A program made the translations under genes and the position numbers. Shown here piece by piece: positions 17,793 to 26,228 of a stretch of 64,000 bases of DNA. The number at the start of each line of letters is the position of its first letter. Within the stretch, counting starts at the first letter, position 1. The notes beneath the pieces were generated by a model. The model had not been told where the DNA came from, did not search any database, and saw only the letters and a list, made by a program, of their open reading frames with translations. Origin of the DNA: Butyrivibrio sp. (GTDB taxonomy: Bacteria; Bacillota; Clostridia; Lachnospirales; Lachnospiraceae); NCBI GenBank assembly GCA_017535785.1, contig JAFXTN010000008.1, positions 1 to 64,000 of the forward strand, given 5' to 3'.

Positions 17793-18487
17793 CTGTATAC
17801 CTCCCTGAACAATTCATCAACCGACATCCCTTCCTCAGCTCTTATGTCATCAATAGGCTTAAAGAGCTTGATACTGCCGTTCTGTAAGAAAATAGCTTCA
17901 TCAAGCACAGGCTCGACTTCGGAAATGAGGTGAGTTGCGATTATCATCGAAGCTGTTGGTTCATAGTTACTTATAATGGTTCGTAAAATGTAATCCCTTG
18001 CTGCGGGATCCACGCCTGCGATAGGCTCATCAAGAATGTAGAGCTTGGCTCTGCGGCTCATCACAAGCATCAATTGTACTTTTTCTTGATTACCCTTTGA
18101 AAGAGTCTTGAGCTTGGCATTAGGATTAAGATTAAGACTTGAGATCATCTCCATTGCTCTGTCCTCTTCAAAGTCTTCATAAAAGTACTTGAACATCTCA
18201 ACTATGGCTTTAATTGTCATATTCCCGTCAAGGTAAGTTTGATCCGGCAGATAGGATATTGCCGCTCTGCTGTCTGCCGTTCCTGCGGGATTACCGTCAA
18301 CAAGTACTGTTCCGCTGTTAGCCTGCAACAATCCGCATATTATCTTAATAAGCGTTGTCTTTCCGCTTCCGTTGGGACCAAGTAAACCGATTATGTGTCC
18401 CGGTTCGATTGAAAGACTTACATCATTCAATGCCGTAACACTTCCATATGTCTTAGATAATCCCTGAATTTCTAAAAGATTATTCAT
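17786..18487 (-). CDS. ABC transporter ATP-binding protein
   Basis: A 233-residue ATPase: Walker A GPNGSGKTT (about residues 38-46), Q-loop LPDQTYLDG, signature LSKGNQEKVQLML (variant of LSGGQ), Walker B LYILDEPIAGVD and switch His in IATHLISE. This matches the drug/bacitracin-type ATPase group paired with ABC-2 permeases. Cotranscribed with the GntR gene upstream and the permease downstream. Confidence 0.92.
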   Translation of the reverse strand: MNNLLEIQGLSKTYGSVTALNDVSLSIEPGHIIGLLGPNGSGKTTLIKIICGLLQANSGTVLVDGNPAGTADSRAAISYLPDQTYLDGNMTIKAIVEMFKYFYEDFEEDRAMEMISSLNLNPNAKLKTLSKGNQEKVQLMLVMSRRAKLYILDEPIAGVDPAARDYILRTIISNYEPTASMIIATHLISEVEPVLDEAIFLQNGSIKLFKPIDDIRAEEGMSVDELFREVYRC

Positions 18488-18520
18488 ACTTCTCTCCTTC
18501 TAAATAATGTGTGTTTAAAA

Positions 18521-18883
18521 TCATTTTTCTGCGTATTGTTTAACAAGTTCTAAGATCTCTTCTCCGGTAAATCCGAGCTTTTCCATGCTCTTGAAGAATT
18601 TTTCGATCTGTACGTCTACAAGTGACTTTCTTAAATTTTTGATCATGTTATCATCCTCCGTTATGTAACGGCCGCTGGTTCTTTCTGAGTGAACAAGTCC
18701 AGTCGATTCCAGGTCACTGAGTGCCTTTTGCATTGTGTTGGGATTAACACCGGCTTCGGCAGCGAGGTCGCGAACACTCGGTAGCTTATCTCCCGGTTTG
18801 TACTTTCCCGAAACAATATCGATCTTAAGATGCTCAATAATCTGGACAAAGATTGGACTGTCCGAATTAAGGTTCCATGGCAT
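18521..18883 (-). CDS. GntR family regulator, YtrA subfamily
   Basis: A 120-residue regulator: an N-terminal winged helix (PIFVQIIEHLKIDIVSGKY and LPSVRDLAAEAGVNPNTMQK) with a very short C-terminal tail, the YtrA type lacking a large ligand domain. It is first gene of the operon with the ABC transporter and the large lipoprotein, and a perfect dyad lies in its promoter, so it most likely represses its own operon. Confidence 0.9.
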   Translation of the reverse strand: MPWNLNSDSPIFVQIIEHLKIDIVSGKYKPGDKLPSVRDLAAEAGVNPNTMQKALSDLESTGLVHSERTSGRYITEDDNMIKNLRKSLVDVQIEKFFKSMEKLGFTGEEILELVKQYAEK

Positions 18884-18918
18884 AGTACGTTATTCCTTTC
18901 TATATTTTATTTCATTCT

Positions 18919-18952
18919 GTATTACTGTACTAAGCGGCTAGTACAATAATAC
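18919..18952 (-). promoter_or_regulatory. 34-bp palindromic operator of the YtrA-type operon
   Basis: TGTACTA (18926-18932) and TAGTACA (18939-18945) are perfect inverted repeats with a 6-bp centre. The symmetry continues outwards to GTATTA and TAATAC with one mismatch, giving 14-bp half-sites. On the minus strand TTGTAC and TAATAC are 16 bp apart, so the operator fills the promoter. YtrA-type GntR proteins are the expected binders. Confidence 0.75.
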
Positions 18953-19006
18953 AATAACCCCAGCTCAGAAATTTGTCAACAACATTTTGTAAATTCTTTA
19001 ATCTAA

Positions 19007-19024
19007 AGTTAGCAAAAGCTAACT
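19007..19024 (+). promoter_or_regulatory. Iron-box-like palindrome upstream of the methyltransferase gene
   Basis: AGTTAGCAAAAGCTAACT is a perfect 18-bp palindrome, one of six GTTAGC-N4-GCTAAC copies in the window. It lies 50 bp before the methyltransferase start. The others precede flavodoxin, DUF3793, enolase and a flavin-linked membrane operon. A DtxR/IdeR-like iron regulator is inferred as its binder because the TTAG...CTAA half-sites resemble that family. Confidence 0.7.
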
Positions 19025-19074
19025 CGACTGTAGTATTATAAGAACATGAGAATTTTTAAGGAGTATAAAAGCTT

Positions 19075-19905
19075 ATGTACCATATAGAAAAAAATACAGT
19101 GCAGGAAACACTGATAATACCATTGATCGGAAGAAAAGTGTGTTCCGAACATTTCCCTGAGCTATTTAAAGATCCCGAGGCTGAGCGCATATGCTCAATG
19201 ATCGATTACGATTTTGAAGAAAAGTGCAAGAAGATGGAGACCAAGACAGGACTTCACGGAGCGCTTGAAGTTGCGCAGAGACAATATGGTCTTGCATGGG
19301 AGGTAAAAGATTATTTGAGAAAACATCCAAGTGCAGCGGTAGTCAATCTCGGATGCGGTCTTGATGATACATTTCGAAGATGTGATAACGGAACCTGCAA
19401 AGGCTACAACATCGACATGCCGGATGTGATAGAGATAAGAAATGAACTTTTGCCGCCTGCCGAAAGAGAGCAGAATATGGTTGCAGACCTCAATGACGAA
19501 GCATGGATGGATAAGATAGATGCTTCGGACGGCGCGATATTTTTTGCAGCGGGAGTTTTTTACTATTTTAAAAATGAAGCCATAAAGACGCTACTTTGTA
19601 AGATGGCGAAGAAATTCCCGGGAGGCGTAGTCGTTTTTGACAGCTGTAATAAGCGAGGCGTGCGAATGATGTCTAAGACCTGGCTTGAGGAAGCAGACAT
19701 GGGAGAAGTGAACGTTTATTTCTCTGTGGAAGATAAATCCGAAATCGAAGCGTGGAGCGACGACTTCGAATCTGTGACCGCGCGAAGCTATATGAGAGGC
19801 TATCGAGATATTTTCAAAGATATGAATCTACTTCATAAATTTCTTATCATGTTCTGCGACATTGCAGTAAAGATGAAGATCATGAGAGTTGAGTTTAAGA
19901 AGTAA
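19075..19905 (+). CDS. SAM-dependent methyltransferase, leucine-carboxyl-methyltransferase-like
   Basis: A 276-residue class I methyltransferase of the LCMT/polyketide O-methyltransferase type. The SAM motif VVNLGCGLDDTF is at about residues 90-101, followed by the acidic-loop YNIDMPDVIE and GAIFFAAGVFYYF. Small-molecule O-methylation is likely; the substrate is unknown. AAGGAG sets the start at 19075. It is followed after 14 bp by a heavy-metal-associated domain protein, and an iron-box-like palindrome precedes the pair. Confidence 0.8.
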   Translation: MYHIEKNTVQETLIIPLIGRKVCSEHFPELFKDPEAERICSMIDYDFEEKCKKMETKTGLHGALEVAQRQYGLAWEVKDYLRKHPSAAVVNLGCGLDDTFRRCDNGTCKGYNIDMPDVIEIRNELLPPAEREQNMVADLNDEAWMDKIDASDGAIFFAAGVFYYFKNEAIKTLLCKMAKKFPGGVVVFDSCNKRGVRMMSKTWLEEADMGEVNVYFSVEDKSEIEAWSDDFESVTARSYMRGYRDIFKDMNLLHKFLIMFCDIAVKMKIMRVEFKK

Positions 19906-19919
19906 TACAAGGAGTTCAC

Positions 19920-20180
19920 ATGGTAAAAACAGTATTAAAAATCGAAGGAATGATGTGCGGAATGTGTGAAGCGCATATAAACGAAGTTATAAGGAAAAAC
20001 GTCCCCGGTGTGCAAAAGGTAAAAAGCTCTCACACCAAGGGCGAAAGCATGCTTGTTACAACAGAGGAACCAAATATCGAAGTTATCACACAGGCCATAG
20101 CAGGTACGGGATACAAGGTGCTGTCTTCAAAATCCGAGCCTTATGTGAAGAAATTTTTTCAAGCAGAGAACCCATTTTGA
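19920..20180 (+). CDS. Heavy-metal-associated (HMA/CopZ-like) domain protein
   Basis: An 86-residue protein made of one ferredoxin-like HMA domain with the metal site MMCGMCEAH (Cys 13 and Cys 16) plus a short tail. Free HMA proteins act as soluble copper chaperones. Here the context is a methyltransferase and an iron-box-like site, not the copper operon 3.3 kb away, so the natural metal may differ. ACAAGGAG precedes the ATG; the stop codon lies in a terminator. Confidence 0.85.
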   Translation: MVKTVLKIEGMMCGMCEAHINEVIRKNVPGVQKVKSSHTKGESMLVTTEEPNIEVITQAIAGTGYKVLSSKSEPYVKKFFQAENPF

Positions 20181-20203
20181 GATGACTTCGGTTATCTCTT
20201 TTT
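20179..20203 (+). terminator. Rho-independent terminator with UUCG loop
   Basis: GAGATGAC (20179-20186) and GTTATCTC (20191-20198) pair around TTCG and are followed by TTTTT. The hairpin overlaps the HMA gene's stop codon. Confidence 0.8.
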
Positions 20204-20267
20204 ATATGCAACAAAAAGGGTTTATTGTATTATTGATAGAGAAACATAAAAGAACGGAGGAAAGAGA

Positions 20268-21005
20268 ATGATGATTTGTCCAAATTGCGGAGCAGAGATA
20301 GAAAAAGATGTCGATCGTTGCCCATACTGCGGCTATATGAGTAAAGAAAGCGTAGAGAGAAAATATCATGCTGTCATAAAAAGTATAAAAGACAAAACGG
20401 AAAAGAAGGAAAAAGATCCGGGTAAGGCGCTTGTAAAAGGGTTTTTTAGCGGGACAAGGATTAAAGTAATAACCTTAACTATTATTGCTTTGCTTGTAGT
20501 GCTGTTTTTTGTTGAAATTGCAAGAAATCTTTTTCCTTCTGAACAAGCTTATGCGTCGGCATATAAAGAAATAGCCGGTGAAGAGCTTGAGAAGGCTTAT
20601 AAAGAAAAAGATATAGAGAAAATGGCTAAGATATATGATAAGGCCTATTACAAGGACAGGGTATCGCTTTACGGAGTTCCTCATTATGAGGCTGCAATTG
20701 TTTCAAGCAATTATATGAACCTAAAACAGTGCCTGGAAGTTTTGGATAGTGGAGAGATTGATACAAAAGAGGCCGAGGAGATAACATATTACTGCTTCTA
20801 TTTTTATTACGAGGCGTATGATGATGAAGACGATGAGATTTTTGACCCAATAAGAAATGATGAAATTATTCCGATCATCACAGATAGGCTTGGGTTTACG
20901 ATTGAAGACATGGAGGGATTCAGAGATAAGGTTATGTATCCGCCTCATGTAGATAGAACTAAGATTTATAAAGTAACTAAGAAATACTATAAAAATTATA
21001 AGTGA
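20268..21005 (+). CDS. Zinc-ribbon membrane protein of unknown function
   Basis: A 245-residue protein: an N-terminal zinc ribbon (CPNCGAE and CPYCGYMS, four Cys at about residues 4-22), a basic linker, one membrane segment at about 67-86, and an acidic, helical extracytoplasmic domain. This cytoplasmic-ribbon plus outside-domain layout is common in Lachnospiraceae; function unknown. GGAGGAAAGAGA precedes tandem ATG codons at 20268 and 20271, either usable. Confidence 0.75.
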   Translation: MMICPNCGAEIEKDVDRCPYCGYMSKESVERKYHAVIKSIKDKTEKKEKDPGKALVKGFFSGTRIKVITLTIIALLVVLFFVEIARNLFPSEQAYASAYKEIAGEELEKAYKEKDIEKMAKIYDKAYYKDRVSLYGVPHYEAAIVSSNYMNLKQCLEVLDSGEIDTKEAEEITYYCFYFYYEAYDDEDDEIFDPIRNDEIIPIITDRLGFTIEDMEGFRDKVMYPPHVDRTKIYKVTKKYYKNYK

Positions 21006-21022
21006 TAAAAGTTGGGGAAAAT

Positions 21023-21109
21023 ATGAAGTGTAAGTATTGCGGGAGTAATCTGGGAATTGAAGATAAGACATGTCCTTATTGCGGTAAAGAAAATGGACAA
21101 GAAATTTGA
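21023..21109 (+). pseudogene. Truncated double-zinc-ribbon fragment
   Basis: A 28-residue product MKCKYCGSNLG...KTCPYCGKENGQEI with four paired Cys. It has a usable ribosome site (GGGGAAA) and begins 18 bp after the previous zinc-ribbon gene. In related proteins I recall, this ribbon is only the N terminus of a longer membrane protein, so I take it as a frameshifted or truncated gene. A free four-Cys peptide is the alternative. Confidence 0.5.
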
Positions 21110-21149
21110 AGTCTTTGAATAAAAAACAGATAACTTTTCAGGAGGAGCA

Positions 21150-21971
21150 ATGAATTCTGTAAACATAACGGATGTTGATGAGACAACGCGTTGTAAATAT
21201 TTCATCATGGGAGCGTTATTGGTAATACCCGTTATCATGATCGCATTTTTTGTGCCAAGCAGCTATTTCGGCGGATTTATGGCAAATGTGATCCTAATAT
21301 ATTTGGCGTGGTACTTCTATTTTTTGATTTTGTCTTTAAAGAATTTGGAAAAAAGAAAGCTGTTCGAGACGATAGCGGTTATAGTACTGATAGTACATCT
21401 CGTGATAGCATTTGTTTATATATATGTGACCGGGAGGCCGTACGGAAAGCCGGGAGATCTGAAAAACATCTTATATGTTCTGGCATCAGCATTACCGGTT
21501 TCATTAATAATCTTTGACCGGTCAAAAAAGCAGATTTTTAGTTATATATCTGTTGTATTAACTTATCTGTTGGAGATTCCGATTTATCTTTTTTCGCTAT
21601 GGAGATTCAGTAATTTCAACATCTTAAAGCATTTGGGGCTAAAAGATATCATGTTTGGATTCGCAGTCAGACTAGATTCAATCATCATCGGAGTTTTGAT
21701 GATAATAGTATTAAACATGATCAATAAAGGGAAACAGGTAAAGACAATCTTCTTTTTTGCCCCGTTTATTATCAGTTACTTGTGGAGCTTTGTATTTAGT
21801 CTTATAAAAGATGGATTGCCTATTTTGACGGAAGGAACCGGAAGAGAAGGCTTTATAAGATGCGTCGAATCCTGCGTTATGAACGTCGGCTTTTGTAAGT
21901 TTACATTCGCAATAGCCATGATATGCATTTATAATAGAATGAAGATGAGAGAAGAAAATGCTGAGACTTAG
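21150..21971 (+). CDS. Polytopic membrane protein of unknown function
   Basis: A 273-residue very hydrophobic protein with about seven membrane segments, a short acidic N terminus (DVDETTRCKY) and a charged C terminus. I do not recognise the family. CAGGAGGAG gives a clear start. It follows the zinc-ribbon genes in the same direction and may be one transcript with them. Confidence 0.65.
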   Translation: MNSVNITDVDETTRCKYFIMGALLVIPVIMIAFFVPSSYFGGFMANVILIYLAWYFYFLILSLKNLEKRKLFETIAVIVLIVHLVIAFVYIYVTGRPYGKPGDLKNILYVLASALPVSLIIFDRSKKQIFSYISVVLTYLLEIPIYLFSLWRFSNFNILKHLGLKDIMFGFAVRLDSIIIGVLMIIVLNMINKGKQVKTIFFFAPFIISYLWSFVFSLIKDGLPILTEGTGREGFIRCVESCVMNVGFCKFTFAIAMICIYNRMKMREENAET

Positions 21972-21991
21972 ATAACCTAGGAGGACACACA

Positions 21992-22345
21992 ATGATAAAA
22001 GTATATTGCTATTCAAGATGTTCCACCTGCAAAAAAGCCTTGAAATGGCTTGATGACAATGGCGTTAAATACGAAAACATCGACATAAAAGAGAACCATC
22101 CCGACAAGAAGACGCTCAAAGATCTTAACGCAAAAAGCGGTCTTCCGCTGAAGAAGTTCTTCAACACAAGCGGAATGCTTTACAGAGAAATGGAACTTTC
22201 CAAGAAGCTTCCGAACATGAGCGACGACGAGATGCTGGATATTCTTGCATCAGACGGAATGCTCGTTAAGAGACCCTTGCTCATAAAAGACAAAACCGTG
22301 CTCGCAGGCTTTAAGGAAGATGAGTGGAAAAAAGCAGTGTTGTAA
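21992..22345 (+). CDS. ArsC/Spx-family reductase-like protein
   Basis: A 117-residue thioredoxin-fold protein: RCSTCKKA near the N terminus (CxxC at residues 10-13), LKKFFNTSG in the middle and MLVKRPLLI before GFKEDEW. This is the YffB/Spx/ArsC-like family; the CxxC favours a thiol oxidoreductase over a true arsenate reductase. CTAGGAGGA precedes the ATG. A nitroreductase gene follows at 22368. Confidence 0.85.
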   Translation: MIKVYCYSRCSTCKKALKWLDDNGVKYENIDIKENHPDKKTLKDLNAKSGLPLKKFFNTSGMLYREMELSKKLPNMSDDEMLDILASDGMLVKRPLLIKDKTVLAGFKEDEWKKAVL

Positions 22346-22367
22346 TGGCGCGCTGAAAGGAGCAGCT

Positions 22368-23036
22368 ATGAACGATATAGAAGCAATCCTTGCAAGACAT
22401 TCAGTCAGAAACTATTTGGAAAAAAGAATCGAACCTGAAAAGGTTAGACTGATAAAAGAAAAAGTGGATGAGCTCAACAAAGAAGGAAATCTTCATCTGC
22501 AGTTCATCGAAGATGCGGGAGATGCGTACAACAGGCTTCTCAACAAGGCCATGGGCCTGGCTTCCGCGCCGAGCGTTATAGCCTGTGTCGGAAAAGATGC
22601 AAAAGACTTAGAGCAAAGAGTCGGATATTACGGCGAGAAGCTCGTCCTTTTTGCACAGACCTTGGGACTTAACACCTGCTGGGCGGGAACCTTCAACCGC
22701 AAGAAGATTGCAGCTGAGGTTTTGGACGGTGAGCGACTTGTGATATCCATCGCGATCGGATACGGCAAGAATCAAGGCAATCCTCATAAGTCAAAAGACA
22801 TTTCGCAGTTATGCGAAGCGCCCGGCAGCAGACCTGAGTGGTTCGACAAAGGGATGGAGATGGCTCTTTTGGCGCCCACTGCGATCAATCAGCAGAGATT
22901 CCTTATCAAACTAAAAGACGACGAAACGATAGAATTCGTTGACAAAGGCGGCCCCTTCAGCCAAGTGGACATCGGAATTGTAAGACGCCACTTTGAAATC
23001 GGGGCGGGGAAAACACAGCCCGCTGCAAAAAATTAA
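22368..23036 (+). CDS. Nitroreductase family protein (TM1586-type)
   Basis: A 222-residue FMN-dependent oxidoreductase of the TM1586 subgroup: N-terminal RHSVRNYLEKRIEPEKV (about residues 8-24), the central GYYGEKLVLFAQTLGLNTCWAGTF and MALLAPTAINQQRF. Reduces nitro or quinone-like compounds in vitro in this family; physiological substrate unknown. I chose ATG 22368, preceded by AAAGGAG, not the longer frame from 22320 that overlaps the ArsC-like gene. Confidence 0.87.
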   Translation: MNDIEAILARHSVRNYLEKRIEPEKVRLIKEKVDELNKEGNLHLQFIEDAGDAYNRLLNKAMGLASAPSVIACVGKDAKDLEQRVGYYGEKLVLFAQTLGLNTCWAGTFNRKKIAAEVLDGERLVISIAIGYGKNQGNPHKSKDISQLCEAPGSRPEWFDKGMEMALLAPTAINQQRFLIKLKDDETIEFVDKGGPFSQVDIGIVRRHFEIGAGKTQPAAKN

Positions 23037-23052
23037 ATTTTACAAAATCTAA

Positions 23053-23115
23053 TTGACAAATACCCTAGGGGGGTATATATTAATCTCAAAAGATTGGTAT
23101 ACCCCTCTAGGGTAT
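23053..23115 (+). promoter_or_regulatory. CsoR promoter with twin copper operators and terminator-like hairpin
   Basis: TTGACA (23053-23058) and TATATT (23076-23081) are 17 bp apart. The spacer holds ATACCCTAGGGGGGTAT (23060-23076), a typical CsoR site (TACCC...GGGTA). A second site, ATACCCCTCTAGGGTAT, is at 23099-23115. Together, 23060-23077 and 23098-23115 pair over 18 bp with a single G-U and are followed by TTTTTA, so RNA reading in from the nitroreductase gene would form a terminator. RNA started at the promoter lacks the first arm and escapes. Confidence 0.85.
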
Positions 23116-23156
23116 TTTTATATCATAAAAGATGTACTGTTCGGTAGGAGGAAGAT

Positions 23157-23510
23157 ATGGCAAGGAAGAAGGAAAACGCAGAAGACATGCACGATACAGA
23201 AGAGATGAGCATAAGCTGCCCGCACTGCTCCGGTAAGCATAAAGACAGAGAAGATAAAGAGAAAAAAGATCTCATAAACAGGCTTAAACGAATTGAAGGG
23301 CAGGTTCGGGGCGTAGAAGGAATGCTTGAAAACGATGCTTATTGCACGGATATTCTGGTGCAGGTGTCGGCGATAACATGTGCGCTCAACAGCTTTAACA
23401 AGGTGCTTCTTGCCAATCACATGAAGTCCTGCGTTGCGGATAATATCCGAAATGGTAACGACGAGATCATAGATGAGCTTGTTGTTACACTACAGAAGCT
23501 TATGAAGTAA
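23157..23510 (+). CDS. csoR: CsoR-type copper-sensing repressor
   Basis: A 117-residue DUF156 all-helical repressor. The Cu(I) ligands are in place: Cys63 (AYCTDIL), His88 and Cys92 (NHMKSC). RLKRIEGQVRGVEGML is the conserved first helix. An unusual N-terminal extension of about 35 residues carries SCPHCSGKH, a possible extra metal site. It represses itself and copA through the two operators upstream; copper releases it. Confidence 0.93.
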   Translation: MARKKENAEDMHDTEEMSISCPHCSGKHKDREDKEKKDLINRLKRIEGQVRGVEGMLENDAYCTDILVQVSAITCALNSFNKVLLANHMKSCVADNIRNGNDEIIDELVVTLQKLMK

Positions 23511-23522
23511 GAAGGAAAAAAT

Positions 23523-26078
23523 ATGGAACAATACAACGTAACAGGTATGAGCTGTGCTGCATGCCAAGCCAGAGTAGAAAAGGCGGTGAGCGCGATCGAC
23601 GGAGTCGAGAGCTGCGCGGTAAGCCTTCTCACAAACTCGATGGGCGTTGAAGGCAGCGCATCCAGCGAAGAAATAATTAAAGCGGTAGAGGCCGCAGGAT
23701 ACGGAGCAAGCCTTAAGAGATCATCCAAGGCAGCAGGCGGTAACGCTGTGCAGGAAGCGGAAGATTCTCTGAAAGACACAGAAACTCCCAAGTTAAAAAA
23801 GAGGTTGATCGCTTCGATAGTTCTTTTGATCCCACTTATGTACGTGTCGATGGGACACATGCTGTGGAACTGGCCGCTACCCGGATTCCTTGACGGAAAC
23901 CATGTCGCGATGGGCTTGTACGAGCTTCTGATAGCGGGCCTTATCATGGTCATAAATCAGAAATTCTTTATAAGCGGTTTCAAAGGGCTTCTCCACAGGT
24001 CGCCCAACATGGACACGCTCGTTGCGCTCGGAGCCACAGCTTCTTTTGCGTACAGCGTATATGCGCTTTTTGCGATGACCGGCGCCGTGCTTGCAAACGA
24101 CACCGACAAGGTCATGTACTTTATGGATCAGTTCTACTTTGAATCCGCGGCGACAATACTCACACTTATCACAGTCGGAAAGACGCTTGAAGCTAAGTCC
24201 AAAGGCAAGACCACCGATGCGCTAAGGTCACTTATGAAGATAGCACCCAAGACAGCTGTTCTTCTAAAAGACGGCGTGGAAAAAAAGGTTCCGATCGAGG
24301 AAGTTTCAGTCGGAGATAGATTCGTTGTAAGACCCGGCGACAGTATACCCGTGGACGGTATCGTGACTGAGGGCGAGAGCGCCGTGAACGAATCCGCACT
24401 TACGGGTGAGAGCATTCCCGTGGAAAAACAAGTCGGAGACAAGGTTTCTGCCGCAACAATAAACACCTCGGGATATATGGTCTGCGAAGCAACCGGAGTC
24501 GGAGAAGACACAACGCTTGCGGGAATCATCCGCATGGTGAGCGACGCGGCAGCGACCAAGGCACCGATCGCGAAGATCGCCGACAGAGTATCCGGCGTTT
24601 TTGTCCCTGTTGTAATCGCCATCGCACTTATCACATTCATCGTCTGGCTCCTTGTCGGACAGACCTTCGGCTACGCGATCGCGAGAGCGGTATCCGTTCT
24701 TGTCATCAGCTGCCCATGCGCGCTTGGACTTGCCACACCCGTAGCCATTATGGTCGGAAACGGAGTCGGTGCAAGAGCCGGCATTCTGTATAAAACCGCT
24801 GCAGCTCAGGAGCTTGCGGGCAAAATAAATATCGTCGCGCTCGATAAAACGGGAACGATAACCACAGGAATAATGCGAGTTACGGACGTGATCCCGACAG
24901 AAAAATACAGTAAAGAAGAACTTCTTAGCACAGCTTTTTCACTTGAAGCAAAGAGCGAACATCCGATTTCAAAGGCAATCGCAACATGCGCTGAAGAGCA
25001 GGGAATCAAGCTTGAGGAGACAAAAGAGTTTGAGGCTTTGTCCGGAAACGGACTTCGAGCAAAGCTCGGCGACAACGTGATCGCGGGCGGAAACGCTAAG
25101 TTTATCACGGGAATCGCAGGTGACGCCGTCGTTTCACATAAGAGCACAATGGATGAGCTTGCAAAGCAGGGCAAGACACCGGTTCTTTTTACCAAGAACA
25201 ATGAACTGCTCGGAATAATTGCTGTCGCAGATACGATAAAAGAGGATTCGGCCGATGCGATAAAACAGCTTAAAAACATGGGAATCCATGTCGTGATGCT
25301 GACGGGCGATAACAAGATAACAGCCAAGGCGATTGCGGATCAGGCCGGTGTTGACGAAGTTGTCGCGGAAGTGATGCCCGACGGAAAAGAGTCTGTGGTA
25401 AAAGAGCTTATGGCAAAAGGCAAAGTCGCCATGGTCGGAGACGGAATTAACGATGCACCTGCACTTACACGTGCGGACATAGGGATCGCGATAGGAGCAG
25501 GAACAGATATTGCCATAGATGCGGCGGACGTTGTGCTTATGAAGGGAAGCCTTCTCGACGTCGCGGCAGCAATCAGGATCTCAAGAGCAACACTTAAGAA
25601 CATAAAAGAGAATCTATTCTGGGCATTCTTTTACAACGTCATCGGAATCCCGCTCGCGGCAGGCTGCTATGTAGCTGCATTCGGCTGGACACTCAATCCG
25701 ATGTTCGGCGCCGCAGCAATGGGACTTTCAAGCTTCTGTGTGGTATCGAATGCGCTGAGGCTGAATCTTCTCAAGGTATATGACAGTACGAAAGATAAAT
25801 CGATAAAACTCCCGCTTACAGGGAATTTGATAGATAAAACAAGCAATGATGAAATAGAAAAGGAGAACAATCAAATGAATATTACAGTTAACGGAATGAT
25901 GTGTCAGCACTGCGAAGCACACGTAAAAAAGGCACTTGAGGCAATCGACGGAATCACAAGTGCGACAGCATCTCACGAAAAGAACCTTGTAACTATAGAA
26001 ACCACCAAGGATATCGACGAGGCGCTCATCAAGGCGGCTGTCGAGGAAGCAGGATACGAATATGGCGGAAAAGCCTGA
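23523..26078 (+). CDS. copA: Copper-exporting P1B-type ATPase with N- and C-terminal HMA domains
   Basis: An 851-residue Cu(I) export ATPase. In order: HMA domain with MSCAAC (Cys11, Cys14), eight membrane helices with the CPC transport motif (Cys397, Cys399), TGES actuator motif (LTGES), phosphorylation DKTGT (Asp441), and [10 protein letters not shown] hinge. After the last helix a linker leads to a second HMA domain (MMCQHCEAH, Cys794 and Cys797). A C-terminal HMA is uncommon: CopA proteins normally carry theirs at the N terminus. The extra domain has its own ribosome site inside the gene. Twelve bp after csoR, same operon. Confidence 0.95.
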   Translation: MEQYNVTGMSCAACQARVEKAVSAIDGVESCAVSLLTNSMGVEGSASSEEIIKAVEAAGYGASLKRSSKAAGGNAVQEAEDSLKDTETPKLKKRLIASIVLLIPLMYVSMGHMLWNWPLPGFLDGNHVAMGLYELLIAGLIMVINQKFFISGFKGLLHRSPNMDTLVALGATASFAYSVYALFAMTGAVLANDTDKVMYFMDQFYFESAATILTLITVGKTLEAKSKGKTTDALRSLMKIAPKTAVLLKDGVEKKVPIEEVSVGDRFVVRPGDSIPVDGIVTEGESAVNESALTGESIPVEKQVGDKVSAATINTSGYMVCEATGVGEDTTLAGIIRMVSDAAATKAPIAKIADRVSGVFVPVVIAIALITFIVWLLVGQTFGYAIARAVSVLVISCPCALGLATPVAIMVGNGVGARAGILYKTAAAQELAGKINIVALDKTGTITTGIMRVTDVIPTEKYSKEELLSTAFSLEAKSEHPISKAIATCAEEQGIKLEETKEFEALSGNGLRAKLGDNVIAGGNAKFITGIAGDAVVSHKSTMDELAKQGKTPVLFTKNNELLGIIAVADTIKEDSADAIKQLKNMGIHVVMLTGDNKITAKAIADQAGVDEVVAEVMPDGKESVVKELMAKGKVAMVGDGINDAPALTRADIGIAIGAGTDIAIDAADVVLMKGSLLDVAAAIRISRATLKNIKENLFWAFFYNVIGIPLAAGCYVAAFGWTLNPMFGAAAMGLSSFCVVSNALRLNLLKVYDSTKDKSIKLPLTGNLIDKTSNDEIEKENNQMNITVNGMMCQHCEAHVKKALEAIDGITSATASHEKNLVTIETTKDIDEALIKAAVEEAGYEYGGKA
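25875..26078 (+). CDS. copZ: Nested CopZ-like copper chaperone, internal start within copA
   Basis: In frame inside copA, ATG 25875 is preceded by AAAAGGAGAAC with 9 bp spacing, as strong as any ribosome site in the window. It would give a 67-residue free HMA protein ([13 protein letters not shown] start, ending EYGGKA) of normal CopZ length. I infer that the gene makes both the fused pump and a soluble chaperone. In related genomes a separate copZ follows copA; here the two have probably merged by loss of the stop codon. Confidence 0.6.
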   Translation: MNITVNGMMCQHCEAHVKKALEAIDGITSATASHEKNLVTIETTKDIDEALIKAAVEEAGYEYGGKA

Positions 26079-26102
26079 GCCGGATGCACTTTGGGGAAGG
26101 GT

Positions 26103-26155
26103 TAATGGTCCATTTTAAAATCAGGTAAAAAAAGTTATATTTTAGGTAAAAAAAA
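26103..26155 (+). promoter_or_regulatory. Direct repeats upstream of the sugar ABC operon
   Basis: AGGTAAAAAAA occurs at 26123-26133 and 26144-26154, exactly 21 bp (two helical turns) apart, the layout used by AraC-type activators. Just upstream TAATGGTCCAT (26103-26113) recurs as TAATGGTTCAT at 31724-31734 beyond the yesN-like gene. The response regulator at 30989 is the likely binder. Confidence 0.55.
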
Positions 26156-26228
26156 TACGTATTAAACGATCTGCTTTAGATGCAAAGTATAAGTGTAATG
26201 AATAACCTTATTTGTAAAGGAGGACGGT

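Noticed and set aside
24806-25327. Long minus-strand frames inside copA
   Set aside because: Low-complexity Ser/Thr/Ile-rich shadow of a biased coding gene, no start signal.
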